A stretch of DNA of 28,180 nt from UMGS1484 sp045593325 (GCA_045593325.1 JAZNWL010000026.1:1-28180), one strand, 5' to 3'. Shown: positions 6,423 to 14,691, counted from the first letter of the stretch. The notes: generated by a model not told the origin, from the sequence alone. Translations and numbers: made by a program.

Positions 6423-7769
6423 TTAAAAATCCAACCGTTTCAAAACTTTTCTTACAAAGAACAGGCACAGGAACAGGGCAGCCACTTCCGCAATGGGGAA
6501 TGCCCAGAACACCGCCACGGCACTGCCTGTTTTGGAAAGCAGGTAAGCGGCGGGCACTAAGATCACCAGTTGGCGGCCAATGGACACGAACATACTGTAA
6601 ATGCTGTTGCCCACCGCCTGGCAAACACTGCTCATGACAATGGACACCCCTGCAAACACAAAGCAAAGGGAAATAATGCGGAAAGAGGGTACCCCAATGG
6701 TCATCATCTGGGGAGAAGCGTTAAACAGGGTTAAAATCACGTCAGGGAACAGTTGCAATAACAACAGCCCAACCAACATAATGCCTGTGGCGTAGATGGC
6801 GCTGAGCTTGATGGTTTTGGTGATACGGCTTCGTTTTCTTGCCCCTAAATTGTAGGCAATAATGGGAACCATGCCGTTATTTAAACCGAACACCGGCATA
6901 AACACGAAACTTTGCAGTTTAAAGTATACCCCGAATACTGCCACGGCGCTTTCAAAGGGTTCTAAAATTTTGTTCATGGCAAAGGTCATCACCGAGCCGA
7001 TGGAGGACATGATGATGGAAGGTACCCCAATGAATAAAATTCTGCCGATCATGGCAAAATCAGGCTTCAGTTTCCGCAGTTTCAGGGAAAGGTCGTGGTT
7101 GTATTTCAGGTTGAGGATCAACCCCACCAAAGCGGCAACCCATTGACCGATGACTGTGGCAATGGCGGCACCGGCAATCCCCATTTGGGGAAAGCCCAGC
7201 CACCCGAAAATGAGAATGGGATCTAAAATAATATTAGTAATTGCCCCTGCCCCTTGGGTGAACATGGAAAGCATGGTTCTGCCGGTGGCTTGTAACAGCC
7301 GTTCCATGGTAACCTGCAAAAATACCCCCAGGGAAAACATCGAACAAATGGTGAGATATTCGGTGCCGAAATCGATAACCCGGCTGTTGGTGGTCTGGGC
7401 GGCGATAAAGGGTTTGGAAACCACCAACCCCACCAACACAAACACCAGATACCAGGCAAAGGACAAAAGAATCCCTTGCATGGCAACCGTGTTGGCTTTG
7501 TCTTTTCGTTTTTCTCCTAAAAAGCGGGAAAGCAGGGCGTTGATGCCAACCCCCGTGCCCACCGCCGCGGCAATCATCAGGTTCTGAATGGGGAAAGCCA
7601 GGGTAACGGCGGTTAAAGCGTCTTCCCCGGCGTCCAGTTGGGCAACGAAGTAACTGTCCACCACGTTGTAAAGGGCTTGTACCAACATGGAGATCATAAT
7701 GGGAACAGACATGTTAAGCAGCAGTTTGTTTTCGGGCCAAACGCCCATTTTGTTTTCTTTTTGGGTCAT
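6423..7769 (-). CDS. MATE family multidrug/solute transporter
   Basis: 448 aa polytopic membrane protein with about 12 transmembrane helices in two homologous halves. It opens with NKLLLNMSVPIMISMLVQALYN, and the segments VDSYFVAQLD, AVTLAFPIQ, GINALLSR, GWLGFPQMGIAGAA and YNLGARKR are typical of the Clostridia MATE branch (Na+- or H+-coupled export). ATG at 7769 is chosen; a TTG at 7775 sits closer to the GGAG and is possible. It lies 21 nt after the glycosyltransferase gene in one operon. MATE proteins belong to the MOP superfamily that also contains lipid-linked sugar flippases, so a role in envelope glycosylation is conceivable, but drug or metabolite export is the default. Confidence 0.93.
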   Translation of the reverse strand: MTQKENKMGVWPENKLLLNMSVPIMISMLVQALYNVVDSYFVAQLDAGEDALTAVTLAFPIQNLMIAAAVGTGVGINALLSRFLGEKRKDKANTVAMQGILLSFAWYLVFVLVGLVVSKPFIAAQTTNSRVIDFGTEYLTICSMFSLGVFLQVTMERLLQATGRTMLSMFTQGAGAITNIILDPILIFGWLGFPQMGIAGAAIATVIGQWVAALVGLILNLKYNHDLSLKLRKLKPDFAMIGRILFIGVPSIIMSSIGSVMTFAMNKILEPFESAVAVFGVYFKLQSFVFMPVFGLNNGMVPIIAYNLGARKRSRITKTIKLSAIYATGIMLVGLLLLQLFPDVILTLFNASPQMMTIGVPSFRIISLCFVFAGVSIVMSSVCQAVGNSIYSMFVSIGRQLVILVPAAYLLSKTGSAVAVFWAFPIAEVAALFLCLFFVRKVLKRLDF

Positions 7770-7790
7770 AATCAAAGGGTCTCCTCGGTT

Positions 7791-8738
7791 CTACTTATCC
7801 AATAATTCTTTCTCAAAGGCAAAGCGGGGTCGTGCTTTCACTTCTTCATACACTTTCCCCAAATAACTGCCCACGATCCCCAGGGCAATCAGCAAAATAC
7901 CGCCCAACAGCCACAGGGAGGTGACCGCCACCAGCAGTCCGCCCACGGGCACACCGCACAGGGCAAGCACCCCTTGGGTCAAGAGTCCGAACAGGCATAA
8001 CAGGATGATGAAAATGCCCAGGGTGGTAATGAGTTTCAAGGGCTTCACGCTGAAAGAGGTTACCCCCTGCCAGGCGAGATTCAGCATTTTGGTTAAGGGA
8101 TATTTGGATTCCCCTGCAAACCGCTGGGCCCGTTCAAAATACACCACGTCCTGTTGAAAGCCCATGTGGGGCACCATGCCCCGTAAAAACAGGTTGGTTT
8201 CCCGGTAACGGGAGAGTTCTTCCAATGCCCGACGGCTCATGAGGCGGCAGTCGGCATGATTATACACAATTTCTACTCCTAATTTTTCCAAAAAGGTGTA
8301 GTACCCCTGGGCGGTGATGCGTTTAAAACCGGTGTCGGTTTTGCGGTGGCTGCGCACCCCGTACACAATGTCGCAACCCTCATGGAATTTTTCCATAAAG
8401 CCGTCCAGCACGTTGATATCGTCCTGCAGGTCGGCATCCATGGAAGCGGCGCAATCGCAATGGTCCTTCGCCGCCATGAGCCCTGCCAACAGGGCGTTTT
8501 GATGCCCCCGGTTGTGGGCAAGTTTCACCCCGCACACCAGGGGAATCTTTTCATGAAAGGCTTCAATCATTTCCCAGGTTTTGTCTTTACTGCCGTCGTC
8601 CACGTACAGAATACGGCTGTTTCTGGCAATGACTCCGTCCCGCATCATGGCGGTTAATTTTTCCACCAAACGGCGGGTGGTTTCGGTCAACACTTCCTGT
8701 TCGTTGTAACAGGGAATCACCACGTATAAGGTTTTCAT
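7791..8738 (-). CDS. Family 2 glycosyltransferase, GtrB/CsbB/DPM1-like, membrane-anchored
   Basis: 315 aa. The N-terminal GT-A domain has VVIPCYNEQE, VDDGSKDKT (47-53) and the metal-binding DAD (101-103) in SMDADLQDD. The acceptor-binding R-x-x-G-x-S-K signature appears as RFAGESKYPLTKM. Two transmembrane helices lie at about 232-298. This is the architecture of enzymes that transfer a sugar from a nucleotide donor to undecaprenyl phosphate on the cytoplasmic face. It overlaps the upstream YfhO gene by 4 nt (ATGA). In Bacillus, the CsbB glycosyltransferase works with YfhO to decorate lipoteichoic acid, so the pair here probably does something similar. The sugar is unknown. Confidence 0.92.
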   Translation of the reverse strand: MKTLYVVIPCYNEQEVLTETTRRLVEKLTAMMRDGVIARNSRILYVDDGSKDKTWEMIEAFHEKIPLVCGVKLAHNRGHQNALLAGLMAAKDHCDCAASMDADLQDDINVLDGFMEKFHEGCDIVYGVRSHRKTDTGFKRITAQGYYTFLEKLGVEIVYNHADCRLMSRRALEELSRYRETNLFLRGMVPHMGFQQDVVYFERAQRFAGESKYPLTKMLNLAWQGVTSFSVKPLKLITTLGIFIILLCLFGLLTQGVLALCGVPVGGLLVAVTSLWLLGGILLIALGIVGSYLGKVYEEVKARPRFAFEKELLDK

Positions 8739-11365
8739 TCTTGTTCCTCCTGTTCCTGGGGAATGTCTTGTTCGGGGAGATCAAGGGGGCATTCCAAGGG
8801 GGGATCCTCAGGGGGTGTCAGGGTTTCTTCCTCTATTTCCTCTGCCCCTTCTTCGGTTTCGTCTTCTTCCTGTTCCAAAACAGGCAGGAAGGTGTCAGCA
8901 ATGGGTTCTTTATGGGCAAATTTCTTGATCAGCAACAACAGCAGCAGGGTCAATGCCAGCCCTGCCACCGAAATGGCAATGCCCAAAGTAAGCCCCGGGG
9001 TGTGATAGGTAAATTCAATGGTGTGCTGGGCACCGTCCCCTTGCACCAACACCGCCATAAAGCCAGCGTTGACCTTTTCCACGTCTACGGGTTTGCCGTC
9101 CACCGTGGCGGTCCAGCCATCATCATAAGGAATGGAGAAGAACACTAAGTTATCCCGTTCCAGCGTGGTTTTAGCGGTAAAACCGTTATTGCGGGTTTCG
9201 AAACTGCTACAGGCGGTTTTTGCCCGTTCATGGCAGTTTTGGTAGTAGTGGGTCACGTCCAGTTGGTCTTCGTAGGAGTCCCCTGTTTTTTCTCCCATGG
9301 AGAGCAAATGACCGTATTTTGCGATTTGATCCTGATCCAGCAAAATGGCTTCCAGCATCATCTGGGCGCGGTATTCTTCGGGTAACGTATCGGCAAATTC
9401 ACGGGTCATGTAATAGTCGTAGGTGAAGCCGTAGGGAATAAAATAGTCGTTTTCATAAATATAGTACCCGTTCTGGGTTTCTTTGGTGTTCGCCCCCTTG
9501 GAAGAATACAGCGACCAGCCAAACATTTCGGTGGTGCCGTTTTCGCTGGCAAAATCCTCGGAATCGTCGGCGTAATCAAAGAGGTATTTCACCGAAAGAA
9601 GACCCCGCAGGGCATAATCTTCGGTTTCGGGGCGGGTGGCTACGGTGCGTTCCACCCCAACGTAGTCGTAAAATTCCATCACCGACCCGGGCACAATGCT
9701 GTGGAAGGCATTGATACTGCTCATGCCGAAATACATGGCGGTGTTGTCCATGGTTTCATAGGTGTCAATGCGGACATCGTCAATGTCATAGGTGGGTTCT
9801 TTTTCCCCGTTGGCATTTTCCAGCACCATGGTGTCGTAATTTTCAAGTAAGTGGGGGATGATGAAATTGTTGGCGCTGTAAGAACTCTTTTTGCCCATGC
9901 CTACAAAGTAGGAAGAATATACCACCGATACCAACAGCACCAGCACCAGGGCAACCCGAGAGAAATCTTTGGGCCAATGGTTTCGCAGTCCGTGGAGAGC
10001 GGGTACCAGCAACAGGCAAACCACCGCAATGGCGCTGGTAACCAGGAAACGGTCCTGATAATTTTCCGAGTACAGCCCAAAGCCCGAGAAACTGCCGTCG
10101 GCATATTGCCCTTGAGGGAACAACCCCACCGCAATCACAAAAAAGGCGGTGATGCCGGCGCTCCACCGCCAGCCCACTTTCCAGTTGATCTCTTTATCTT
10201 CCAGACTCATGGCAGTCATCAGCGCCATGAGTAAAATGGGCATATAGAACCAACGGGCATAGTAACTGTAGTTAAATGCCGAATAAATGCTGTTGAGGAT
10301 AGGCACGAATGCCATGATCCCCGACACCACGAAAATGCGTTTGGGCCAGCTTCCTTTTCTGGCGGCAAGGAAGGAAAGCACCCCGGTCATGCCGAATACC
10401 GGCATCCACCCTGCCACTGAACTCCATTTTACGTCGGCATCCGGGAAGAATACCGGGCGGGCAGGCAGGTCAGGGGGGAAGAAGAAGCATTGGAGAATAT
10501 AAGAGTAGATCTGACTGCGGCTATACACAATGCCGTTCCAGCCGGTCAGGAAACTGTCAATTCGGGTGTTGCCGGTAATGGCAAGAATGGCAGGCAGTAA
10601 CATAAAGGCGGAGATCAGTACCCCTAAAACCGCCTCGAGAACCACCAGCCCGATTCTGCCGAAATCCCGTTTCAGGTGGGCGGAATTTTGGAACAGATCC
10701 CACCCGGGGGAAAATACCCGCACCAGGAAATAAAGCACCACGAACACCGCCATGCCAAAGAAGAAATAGTAGTTGGAAATGGAGCACAGGGCTACCATGA
10801 ATATAAAGGGAGCATACCGTTCTTTGCACATGAGCCATTCCAGCGACAGAAGCAACAAGGGGAAATACACAATGGCTTCATGGAAATGGTTGAAGAAAAC
10901 GTTGTATACCGAAAAGCCCGAAAAGGCGTATAACAGCCCCCCGATGACCGCATAGTTTTTATTGCGGACAAAACGGGTGATGAAGGCATAGGCCGTCAGG
11001 GAGGCGCAGGCAAATTTTAAGATCAGCAAAGGCCCCATCAGGTAAGGCACAAAATCCGTGGGGAAGGGAAGGGTCAGCCAGAAAAAGGGACTGCCCAATA
11101 AATAGAAACTGTATGACCCGATGAAATTGGCACCCAGGTCGGTTCCAAAATGCCAGGAAACGTTCCCCTCTCTCACCGCCTGGTGAGCCAGTTTGTAAAA
11201 GGGAACCTGTTGAACGTTGAAATCCCCGTAAAACAGGAAGTATCCCTGGTCCTGAATCATATAGGGAATGAATAAGGCGCAAGCCGCCAGCAAAGCCAGG
11301 AAAAATGCCATGCCGTATTGCTCTTTTGCCTTTGGTTGCAGGGTGTTTTTTCGGGTGGTAAACAT
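8735..11365 (-). CDS. yfhO: YfhO family multi-membrane glycosyltransferase
   Basis: 876 aa. N-terminal membrane domain of about 11-13 helices (roughly 20-480) containing YGDFNVQQVPFY and the YSFYLLGSPF region typical of YfhO. An extracytoplasmic domain follows (about 490-785), then a last helix (about 790-812) and a 63-residue cytoplasmic-type tail (814-876) very rich in Glu and Pro. YfhO proteins are GT-C-like enzymes that take a lipid-linked sugar made by a CsbB/GtrB-type transferase and move it to a cell-surface polymer. The acidic Pro/Glu tail is not something I associate with the family. First gene of the operon, with a strong promoter and AGGAGG before the ATG. Confidence 0.9.
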   Translation of the reverse strand: MFTTRKNTLQPKAKEQYGMAFFLALLAACALFIPYMIQDQGYFLFYGDFNVQQVPFYKLAHQAVREGNVSWHFGTDLGANFIGSYSFYLLGSPFFWLTLPFPTDFVPYLMGPLLILKFACASLTAYAFITRFVRNKNYAVIGGLLYAFSGFSVYNVFFNHFHEAIVYFPLLLLSLEWLMCKERYAPFIFMVALCSISNYYFFFGMAVFVVLYFLVRVFSPGWDLFQNSAHLKRDFGRIGLVVLEAVLGVLISAFMLLPAILAITGNTRIDSFLTGWNGIVYSRSQIYSYILQCFFFPPDLPARPVFFPDADVKWSSVAGWMPVFGMTGVLSFLAARKGSWPKRIFVVSGIMAFVPILNSIYSAFNYSYYARWFYMPILLMALMTAMSLEDKEINWKVGWRWSAGITAFFVIAVGLFPQGQYADGSFSGFGLYSENYQDRFLVTSAIAVVCLLLVPALHGLRNHWPKDFSRVALVLVLLVSVVYSSYFVGMGKKSSYSANNFIIPHLLENYDTMVLENANGEKEPTYDIDDVRIDTYETMDNTAMYFGMSSINAFHSIVPGSVMEFYDYVGVERTVATRPETEDYALRGLLSVKYLFDYADDSEDFASENGTTEMFGWSLYSSKGANTKETQNGYYIYENDYFIPYGFTYDYYMTREFADTLPEEYRAQMMLEAILLDQDQIAKYGHLLSMGEKTGDSYEDQLDVTHYYQNCHERAKTACSSFETRNNGFTAKTTLERDNLVFFSIPYDDGWTATVDGKPVDVEKVNAGFMAVLVQGDGAQHTIEFTYHTPGLTLGIAISVAGLALTLLLLLLIKKFAHKEPIADTFLPVLEQEEDETEEGAEEIEEETLTPPEDPPLECPLDLPEQDIPQEQEEQE

Positions 11366-11397
11366 AAATCGGCCTCCTGAATTTTATATACAGATTT

Positions 11398-11426
11398 ATT
11401 ATAGCATGATTCCCCCGGTTGTTCAA
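11398..11426 (-). promoter_or_regulatory. Promoter of the yfhO-gtrB-MATE-rluA operon
   Basis: Minus-strand -35 TTGAAC (11421-11426), 17-nt spacer, -10 TATAAT (11398-11403) with extended TGC. Leader of about 25 nt with AGGAGG. It diverges from the promoter at 11460-11488. Confidence 0.85.
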
Positions 11427-11459
11427 CTGTAAATGCCGAAAAAATACGGGGAAAAAGGT

Positions 11460-11488
11460 TTGCACTAGAGCAGGGAGTATGGTATAAT
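11460..11488 (+). promoter_or_regulatory. Promoter of the yfbR-thyA-PPIase operon
   Basis: TTGCAC (11460-11465), 17-nt spacer, TATAAT (11483-11488) with extended TGG. The start near 11495 gives a leader of about 120 nt that contains the hairpin repeats at 11508-11596. Confidence 0.85.
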
Positions 11489-11507
11489 AAATCAATAAAT
11501 TGCCAAG

Positions 11508-11596
11508 GCACACGTTGTGTGCAGTGAAGAGTGATGAGTTGCGACAGCAACAATTCATGGCTTTGCCAATTCATGACAACGAAGTTGTCAATTCAT
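11508..11596 (+). repeat. Mini-hairpin repeats in the 5' leader of the yfbR-like gene
   Basis: Four hairpins: GCACAC-GTT-GTGTGC (11508-11522), GTTGC-GACA-GCAAC (11538-11551), GGC-TTT-GCC (11559-11567) and GACAAC-GAA-GTTGTC (11575-11589). Linkers are ATGAGTTG (11534-11541, one mismatch to ATGAATTG) on the left and CAATTCAT (11551-11558, 11567-11574, 11589-11596) on the right. An AGTGAAGAGTGA stretch lies at 11523-11534. The array lies between the predicted transcription start and the Shine-Dalgarno AAGGAG, so it must be in the mRNA leader. Confidence 0.8.
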
Positions 11597-11615
11597 TTAT
11601 ATAAGGAGATAACCT

Positions 11616-12209
11616 ATGTATCCTTTTTTTGCCATGTTATTCAGAATGAAATACATCCAACGCTGGGCGCTGATGCGTAACACCCGGCAGGAAAATTTAA
11701 GCGAGCATGCCATGGAGGTTGCCGCCATCACCCATTGCCTGGCGCTGATCCATAACAGGCGCTTTGGGGGCAAGGTGGATGCTGACCGCGGGGCGGTGAT
11801 CGGGTTGTTCCACGATTGCACCGAAATTTTAACGGGGGATCTGCCCACCCCCGTGAAATATCACGACGATGCCCTTCGCACTTCCTATAAACAAATGGAA
11901 AAAGAAGCGGCAGGGCGGATGGTTGCCATGTTGCCGGCAGAATTGCAGGAAGACTATGAAAGCCTGTTGCAACCCACCCCCGGGGATGAGATCCTTTGGA
12001 AACTGTGCAAAGGGGCGGACAAGTTGACCGCCCTGATCAAATGCATGGAAGAAGAAAAAATGGGCAACGGGGAATTCTCTTCGGCAAAGCGGGCAACCCT
12101 GAAAGCCCTGGAAGGGTTGAATCTGCCCGAAGTACAGGTGTTTATGGAAGAATATTTGCCCGCCTTTGAACTGACCTTAGACGAATTGAATCCATCGGAA
12201 GGAGAATAA
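11616..12209 (+). CDS. HD-domain 5'-deoxynucleotidase, YfbR-like
   Basis: 197 aa, close to E. coli YfbR (199 aa). Hydrolyses deoxynucleoside 5'-monophosphates to deoxynucleosides and phosphate; cytoplasmic, metal-dependent. The N-terminus FFAMLFRMKYIQRWALMRNT is the YfbR signature, with R16/W17 matching the residues that select deoxyribose in E. coli. HD-domain metal ligands are H31 (SEHAMEVA), H66-D67 (LFHDCTE) and D135 (GADKLTA). AAGGAG lies 9 nt before the ATG. It is the first gene of an operon with thymidylate synthase 6 nt downstream, which fits control of the dUMP/dTMP pool. Confidence 0.92.
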   Translation: MYPFFAMLFRMKYIQRWALMRNTRQENLSEHAMEVAAITHCLALIHNRRFGGKVDADRGAVIGLFHDCTEILTGDLPTPVKYHDDALRTSYKQMEKEAAGRMVAMLPAELQEDYESLLQPTPGDEILWKLCKGADKLTALIKCMEEEKMGNGEFSSAKRATLKALEGLNLPEVQVFMEEYLPAFELTLDELNPSEGE

Positions 12210-12215
12210 GTTACC

Positions 12216-13046
12216 ATGTCTTATGCCGACCAATTATTCATTGAAAATTGCAAAGATATTTTAGAAAACGGCGCCTGGGATACCCATTTGCCTGTCCGCC
12301 CCCGTTGGGAGGACGGTACCCCCGCCCACACGGTGAAAAAATTCTGTGTGGTGGACCGTTACGATCTGCAAAAGGAATTCCCTTTAATGACCCTGCGGAA
12401 AACCAATTTCAATGCCGCCATTGATGAGATTCTGTGGATCTGGCAAAAGAAATCCAACAATATCAACGACCTGAACAGCAAGATCTGGGACTCCTGGGCG
12501 GATGAAACCGGCTCCATCGGCAAAGCCTACGGCTACCAGATGGGGGTCAAACACCAATATCCCGAAGGGGAGTTTGACCAGGTGGACCGTATTTTATACG
12601 ACCTGAAACACAATCCCGGGTCCCGTCGGATCCTTTCCAACATTTACGTTCACGGGGATCTGAAGGACATGAACTTATACCCCTGTGCTTATAGTATGAC
12701 CTTTTCGGTGACCGGCAACAAACTCAATGCCATTTTAAACCAACGCTCCCAGGATATGCTCACCGCCAACAACTGGAACGTGGTGCAATACGCCGCGCTC
12801 ACCATGATGTTTGCCCAGGTCAGCGGGCTGGTACCCGGGGAATTTGTTCACGTGATTGCCGACTGTCATATTTATGACCGTCACGTGGACATGGTGAAAG
12901 AGGTTATTGCCAAAGAACCCTTCCCCGCACCCAAGGTCACCCTGGATCCCACCATTACCAATTTCTACGATTTCACGGTGGACAGTTTCACGGTGGAAAA
13001 TTACCAGTATCACACCCTGGGGAAAAAAGTCCCCGTGGCCATTTAA
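12216..13046 (+). CDS. thyA: Thymidylate synthase (folate-dependent, ThyA type)
   Basis: 276 aa. Methylates dUMP to dTMP using 5,10-methylene-tetrahydrofolate. Visible: the nucleophile Cys157 in LYPCAYSM, phosphate-binding Arg pair (GSRRIL, 137-138), LNQRSQDM (Gln176, Arg177, Ser178, Asp180), Asn188 in NNWNVVQYA, and HIYDRH (His218, Tyr220). GGAAGGAG lies about 11 nt before the ATG. ThyA consumes folate by oxidising it to dihydrofolate, so a dihydrofolate reductase is needed; none is in this window, although folA often sits next to thyA. Its neighbours are the deoxynucleotidase upstream and a membrane PPIase 10 nt downstream. Confidence 0.96.
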   Translation: MSYADQLFIENCKDILENGAWDTHLPVRPRWEDGTPAHTVKKFCVVDRYDLQKEFPLMTLRKTNFNAAIDEILWIWQKKSNNINDLNSKIWDSWADETGSIGKAYGYQMGVKHQYPEGEFDQVDRILYDLKHNPGSRRILSNIYVHGDLKDMNLYPCAYSMTFSVTGNKLNAILNQRSQDMLTANNWNVVQYAALTMMFAQVSGLVPGEFVHVIADCHIYDRHVDMVKEVIAKEPFPAPKVTLDPTITNFYDFTVDSFTVENYQYHTLGKKVPVAI

Positions 13047-13056
13047 GGTGAGTGTT

Positions 13057-14118
13057 ATGAAAAAAGTATCCGTTACGTCCCTGCTGGTGGCAGTTGCCAT
13101 TGTTATGATGGGGGTCATCCTGTATACCGTGGTGGCATCCTTCATGGGGTATAACCCCTTTCGCTACATCACCCTGGGGGACTATAAAGGGGTAACCCTT
13201 ACCTGGGAAGAGGAAGAAATTACCAATGAAGAAGTGGCTTATGCCATGGCGGTGGAACTGTCTGACTATGCCACCACCACCGAGATCACACAAGATGCCG
13301 ACGCGGGGGACACCCTGACGGTGGATTACGTTGGGGTGATGGACGGCAAAGAGGAAGACGTTTTTACCGATACAGGTCGTGAAATGGTTCTGGGCAATGA
13401 CGATTTTATTGTGTCGGGCATGGACGAGCATCTGCTGGGCGCCCACGTGGGGCAGACCCTTTCGGTAACCCTTACGGTGCCCGAAACCCACCACGTTCCC
13501 GAATACATCGGCAAGGTGGTGTCCTTTCAGGTAACCGTTCAGAAAATTGTCCGCACCAATCTCCCCGAACTTACCGACGATTTTGTGAAAACCCTGGGAG
13601 ACTATACCTCGGTTGCGGATTATAAAGAAAAGTTTACCCAAAGTTACAAGGAACAACGGGCATTGGAAGACAAAGCCAACCTGCGGAATACCCTGTTTCA
13701 TCAGGTGGTGGCAAACACCGTGGTAAAAGGGTATCCCCAAAAGGAACTGAACCTTTTGGTGGAAGAATTCAAAGCCGGGGTGCAAAAGGGCGCCGATGAC
13801 TTTGGTATGGAGTTTTACGATTATGCCTCCCTTGCCTACGGAAAGAACACCAAGGAGGAGTTCGACCAATACGTGCTGGAATATAACCAGGGAATCCTCA
13901 AACAGGAAATGGTGCTGAAAGCCATTGCCAAGAAAGAAGGCCTGCGGGTCACGGCAGAGGAATATGAGACCCGCCTGGCAGAGTACGTTGCCCTGGAAGA
14001 AGACTGGACAGCCGATGAATTGGTGGACTATTTCGGCGGGGAAGAAGGCATGAAAGAACAGTTCTTGCTGGAAATGGTGACCGACGTAATTGAAGAACAC
14101 GCTGTGATTAAAAGATAA
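13057..14118 (+). CDS. Membrane-anchored FKBP-type PPIase / trigger-factor-like chaperone
   Basis: 353 aa. An N-terminal transmembrane anchor or uncleaved signal (residues 5-27, no lipobox Cys) replaces the ribosome-binding domain of cytoplasmic trigger factor. Residues about 83-164 match the FKBP domain of trigger factor (DTLTVDYVGVMDG, FIVSGMDEHLLGAHVG, YIGKVVSFQVTVQKI). Residues about 168-350 match the helical chaperone arms (ELTDDFVKTLGDYTSVADYK, then conserved helices). It probably acts outside the membrane on newly secreted proteins. ATG at 13057 is chosen because AAGGTGAG precedes it and it gives the membrane segment. The longer in-frame ORF overlaps thyA and is an artefact. Being in the thyA operon is not explained by function. 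Confidence 0.88.
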   Translation: MKKVSVTSLLVAVAIVMMGVILYTVVASFMGYNPFRYITLGDYKGVTLTWEEEEITNEEVAYAMAVELSDYATTTEITQDADAGDTLTVDYVGVMDGKEEDVFTDTGREMVLGNDDFIVSGMDEHLLGAHVGQTLSVTLTVPETHHVPEYIGKVVSFQVTVQKIVRTNLPELTDDFVKTLGDYTSVADYKEKFTQSYKEQRALEDKANLRNTLFHQVVANTVVKGYPQKELNLLVEEFKAGVQKGADDFGMEFYDYASLAYGKNTKEEFDQYVLEYNQGILKQEMVLKAIAKKEGLRVTAEEYETRLAEYVALEEDWTADELVDYFGGEEGMKEQFLLEMVTDVIEEHAVIKR

Positions 14119-14123
14119 GGACG

Positions 14124-14158
14124 AAAGCAATTCCCGAAATTCGGGGGTTGCTTTTTTG
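14124..14158 (+). terminator. Terminator of the yfbR-thyA-PPIase operon
   Basis: Stem AAGCAA..TTGCTT with inner CCCGAA..TTCGGG, followed by TTTTTT, 6 nt after the stop codon. Confidence 0.9.
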
Positions 14159-14189
14159 TTATAAAAAATAAAATACCGCTTAAAATTCT

Positions 14190-14226
14190 TTCTCTAACTC
14201 TAATTCTAATTCTAATTCTAATTCTT
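14190..14226. repeat. Hexanucleotide TTCTAA microsatellite
   Basis: About five to six tandem, slightly imperfect copies of TTCTAA (AGAATT on the minus strand) just past the stop codon of the minus gene at 14236. In one minus-strand frame it reads as alternating Glu-Leu, a charged linker pattern common in phage replisome organizer proteins. This suggests it is the former linker of a now shortened gene. Such repeats slip easily and can switch frames. Confidence 0.6.
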
Positions 14227-14235
14227 TTTCTTATT

Positions 14236-14691
14236 CTAACAGGCGGAATTTTCCGTGACGTCCTCTGTGACGTCCTCTTGGACAGACCACATGATGTTGG
14301 CTTTTGCCAGGGCGGCATTTTTACGGGATTTTTGTTTTCGCTTTCGGTCCTGTTCCCGCAACTTATCCAACCGGTCGGCGCTTTGCCAGGCTTCCCAGTT
14401 GGGGAGAAAATAGGTTCCGTCCTCATACCCCAACAGGTCAAACTGTAAAAACAGTGCCATGGCTTTGGTGACGAATTGTTTGCTTTTGTTGAGCCTGGCG
14501 GCAAACATGGAAACGTCATAAGGGGTGTTGTTCAGTACAAAACTTCCTCTCATGTTCAGGTTGCCTGCCAGTGCCAGCATTTTTATATACATGGTCACCA
14601 TTTTTTCCCCTTGGGGCAGTTTCATAATGTGGTCAATTTCAGGCAGGTCGAAGAAATTGACGGGTAATTTTATCCATTGAATTGTGCTCAT
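14236..14691 (-). CDS. Phage replisome organizer N-terminal domain protein, probably truncated
   Basis: 151 aa. Residues 1-110 match the phage replisome organizer N-terminal domain, a winged-helix DNA-binding domain from phage and plasmid replication initiators: WIKLPVNFFDLPEIDHIMKL, VTMYIKMLALAGNLNMRG, MFAARLNKSKQFVTKAMALF, LGYEDGTYFLPNWE. A basic segment (KLREQDRKRKQKSRK) and a short acidic tail follow. Full-length relatives are usually 250-300 aa with a charged linker and C-terminal domain, so this copy is probably cut short; the TTCTAA repeat lies just downstream. AAAGGAG precedes the ATG. No other phage genes are nearby, so it is a stray or domesticated copy rather than part of a prophage. 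Confidence 0.75.
   Translation of the reverse strand: MSTIQWIKLPVNFFDLPEIDHIMKLPQGEKMVTMYIKMLALAGNLNMRGSFVLNNTPYDVSMFAARLNKSKQFVTKAMALFLQFDLLGYEDGTYFLPNWEAWQSADRLDKLREQDRKRKQKSRKNAALAKANIMWSVQEDVTEDVTENSAC

Noticed and set aside
12988..14130. 380-residue minus-strand open frame opposite the PPIase
   Set aside because: Antisense shadow of a gene with clear FKBP and trigger-factor motifs and a good ribosome binding site.
14236..14691. Part of a prophage
   Set aside because: No integrase, capsid, terminase, lysis or repressor genes surround it; neighbours are housekeeping and secreted-protein genes.
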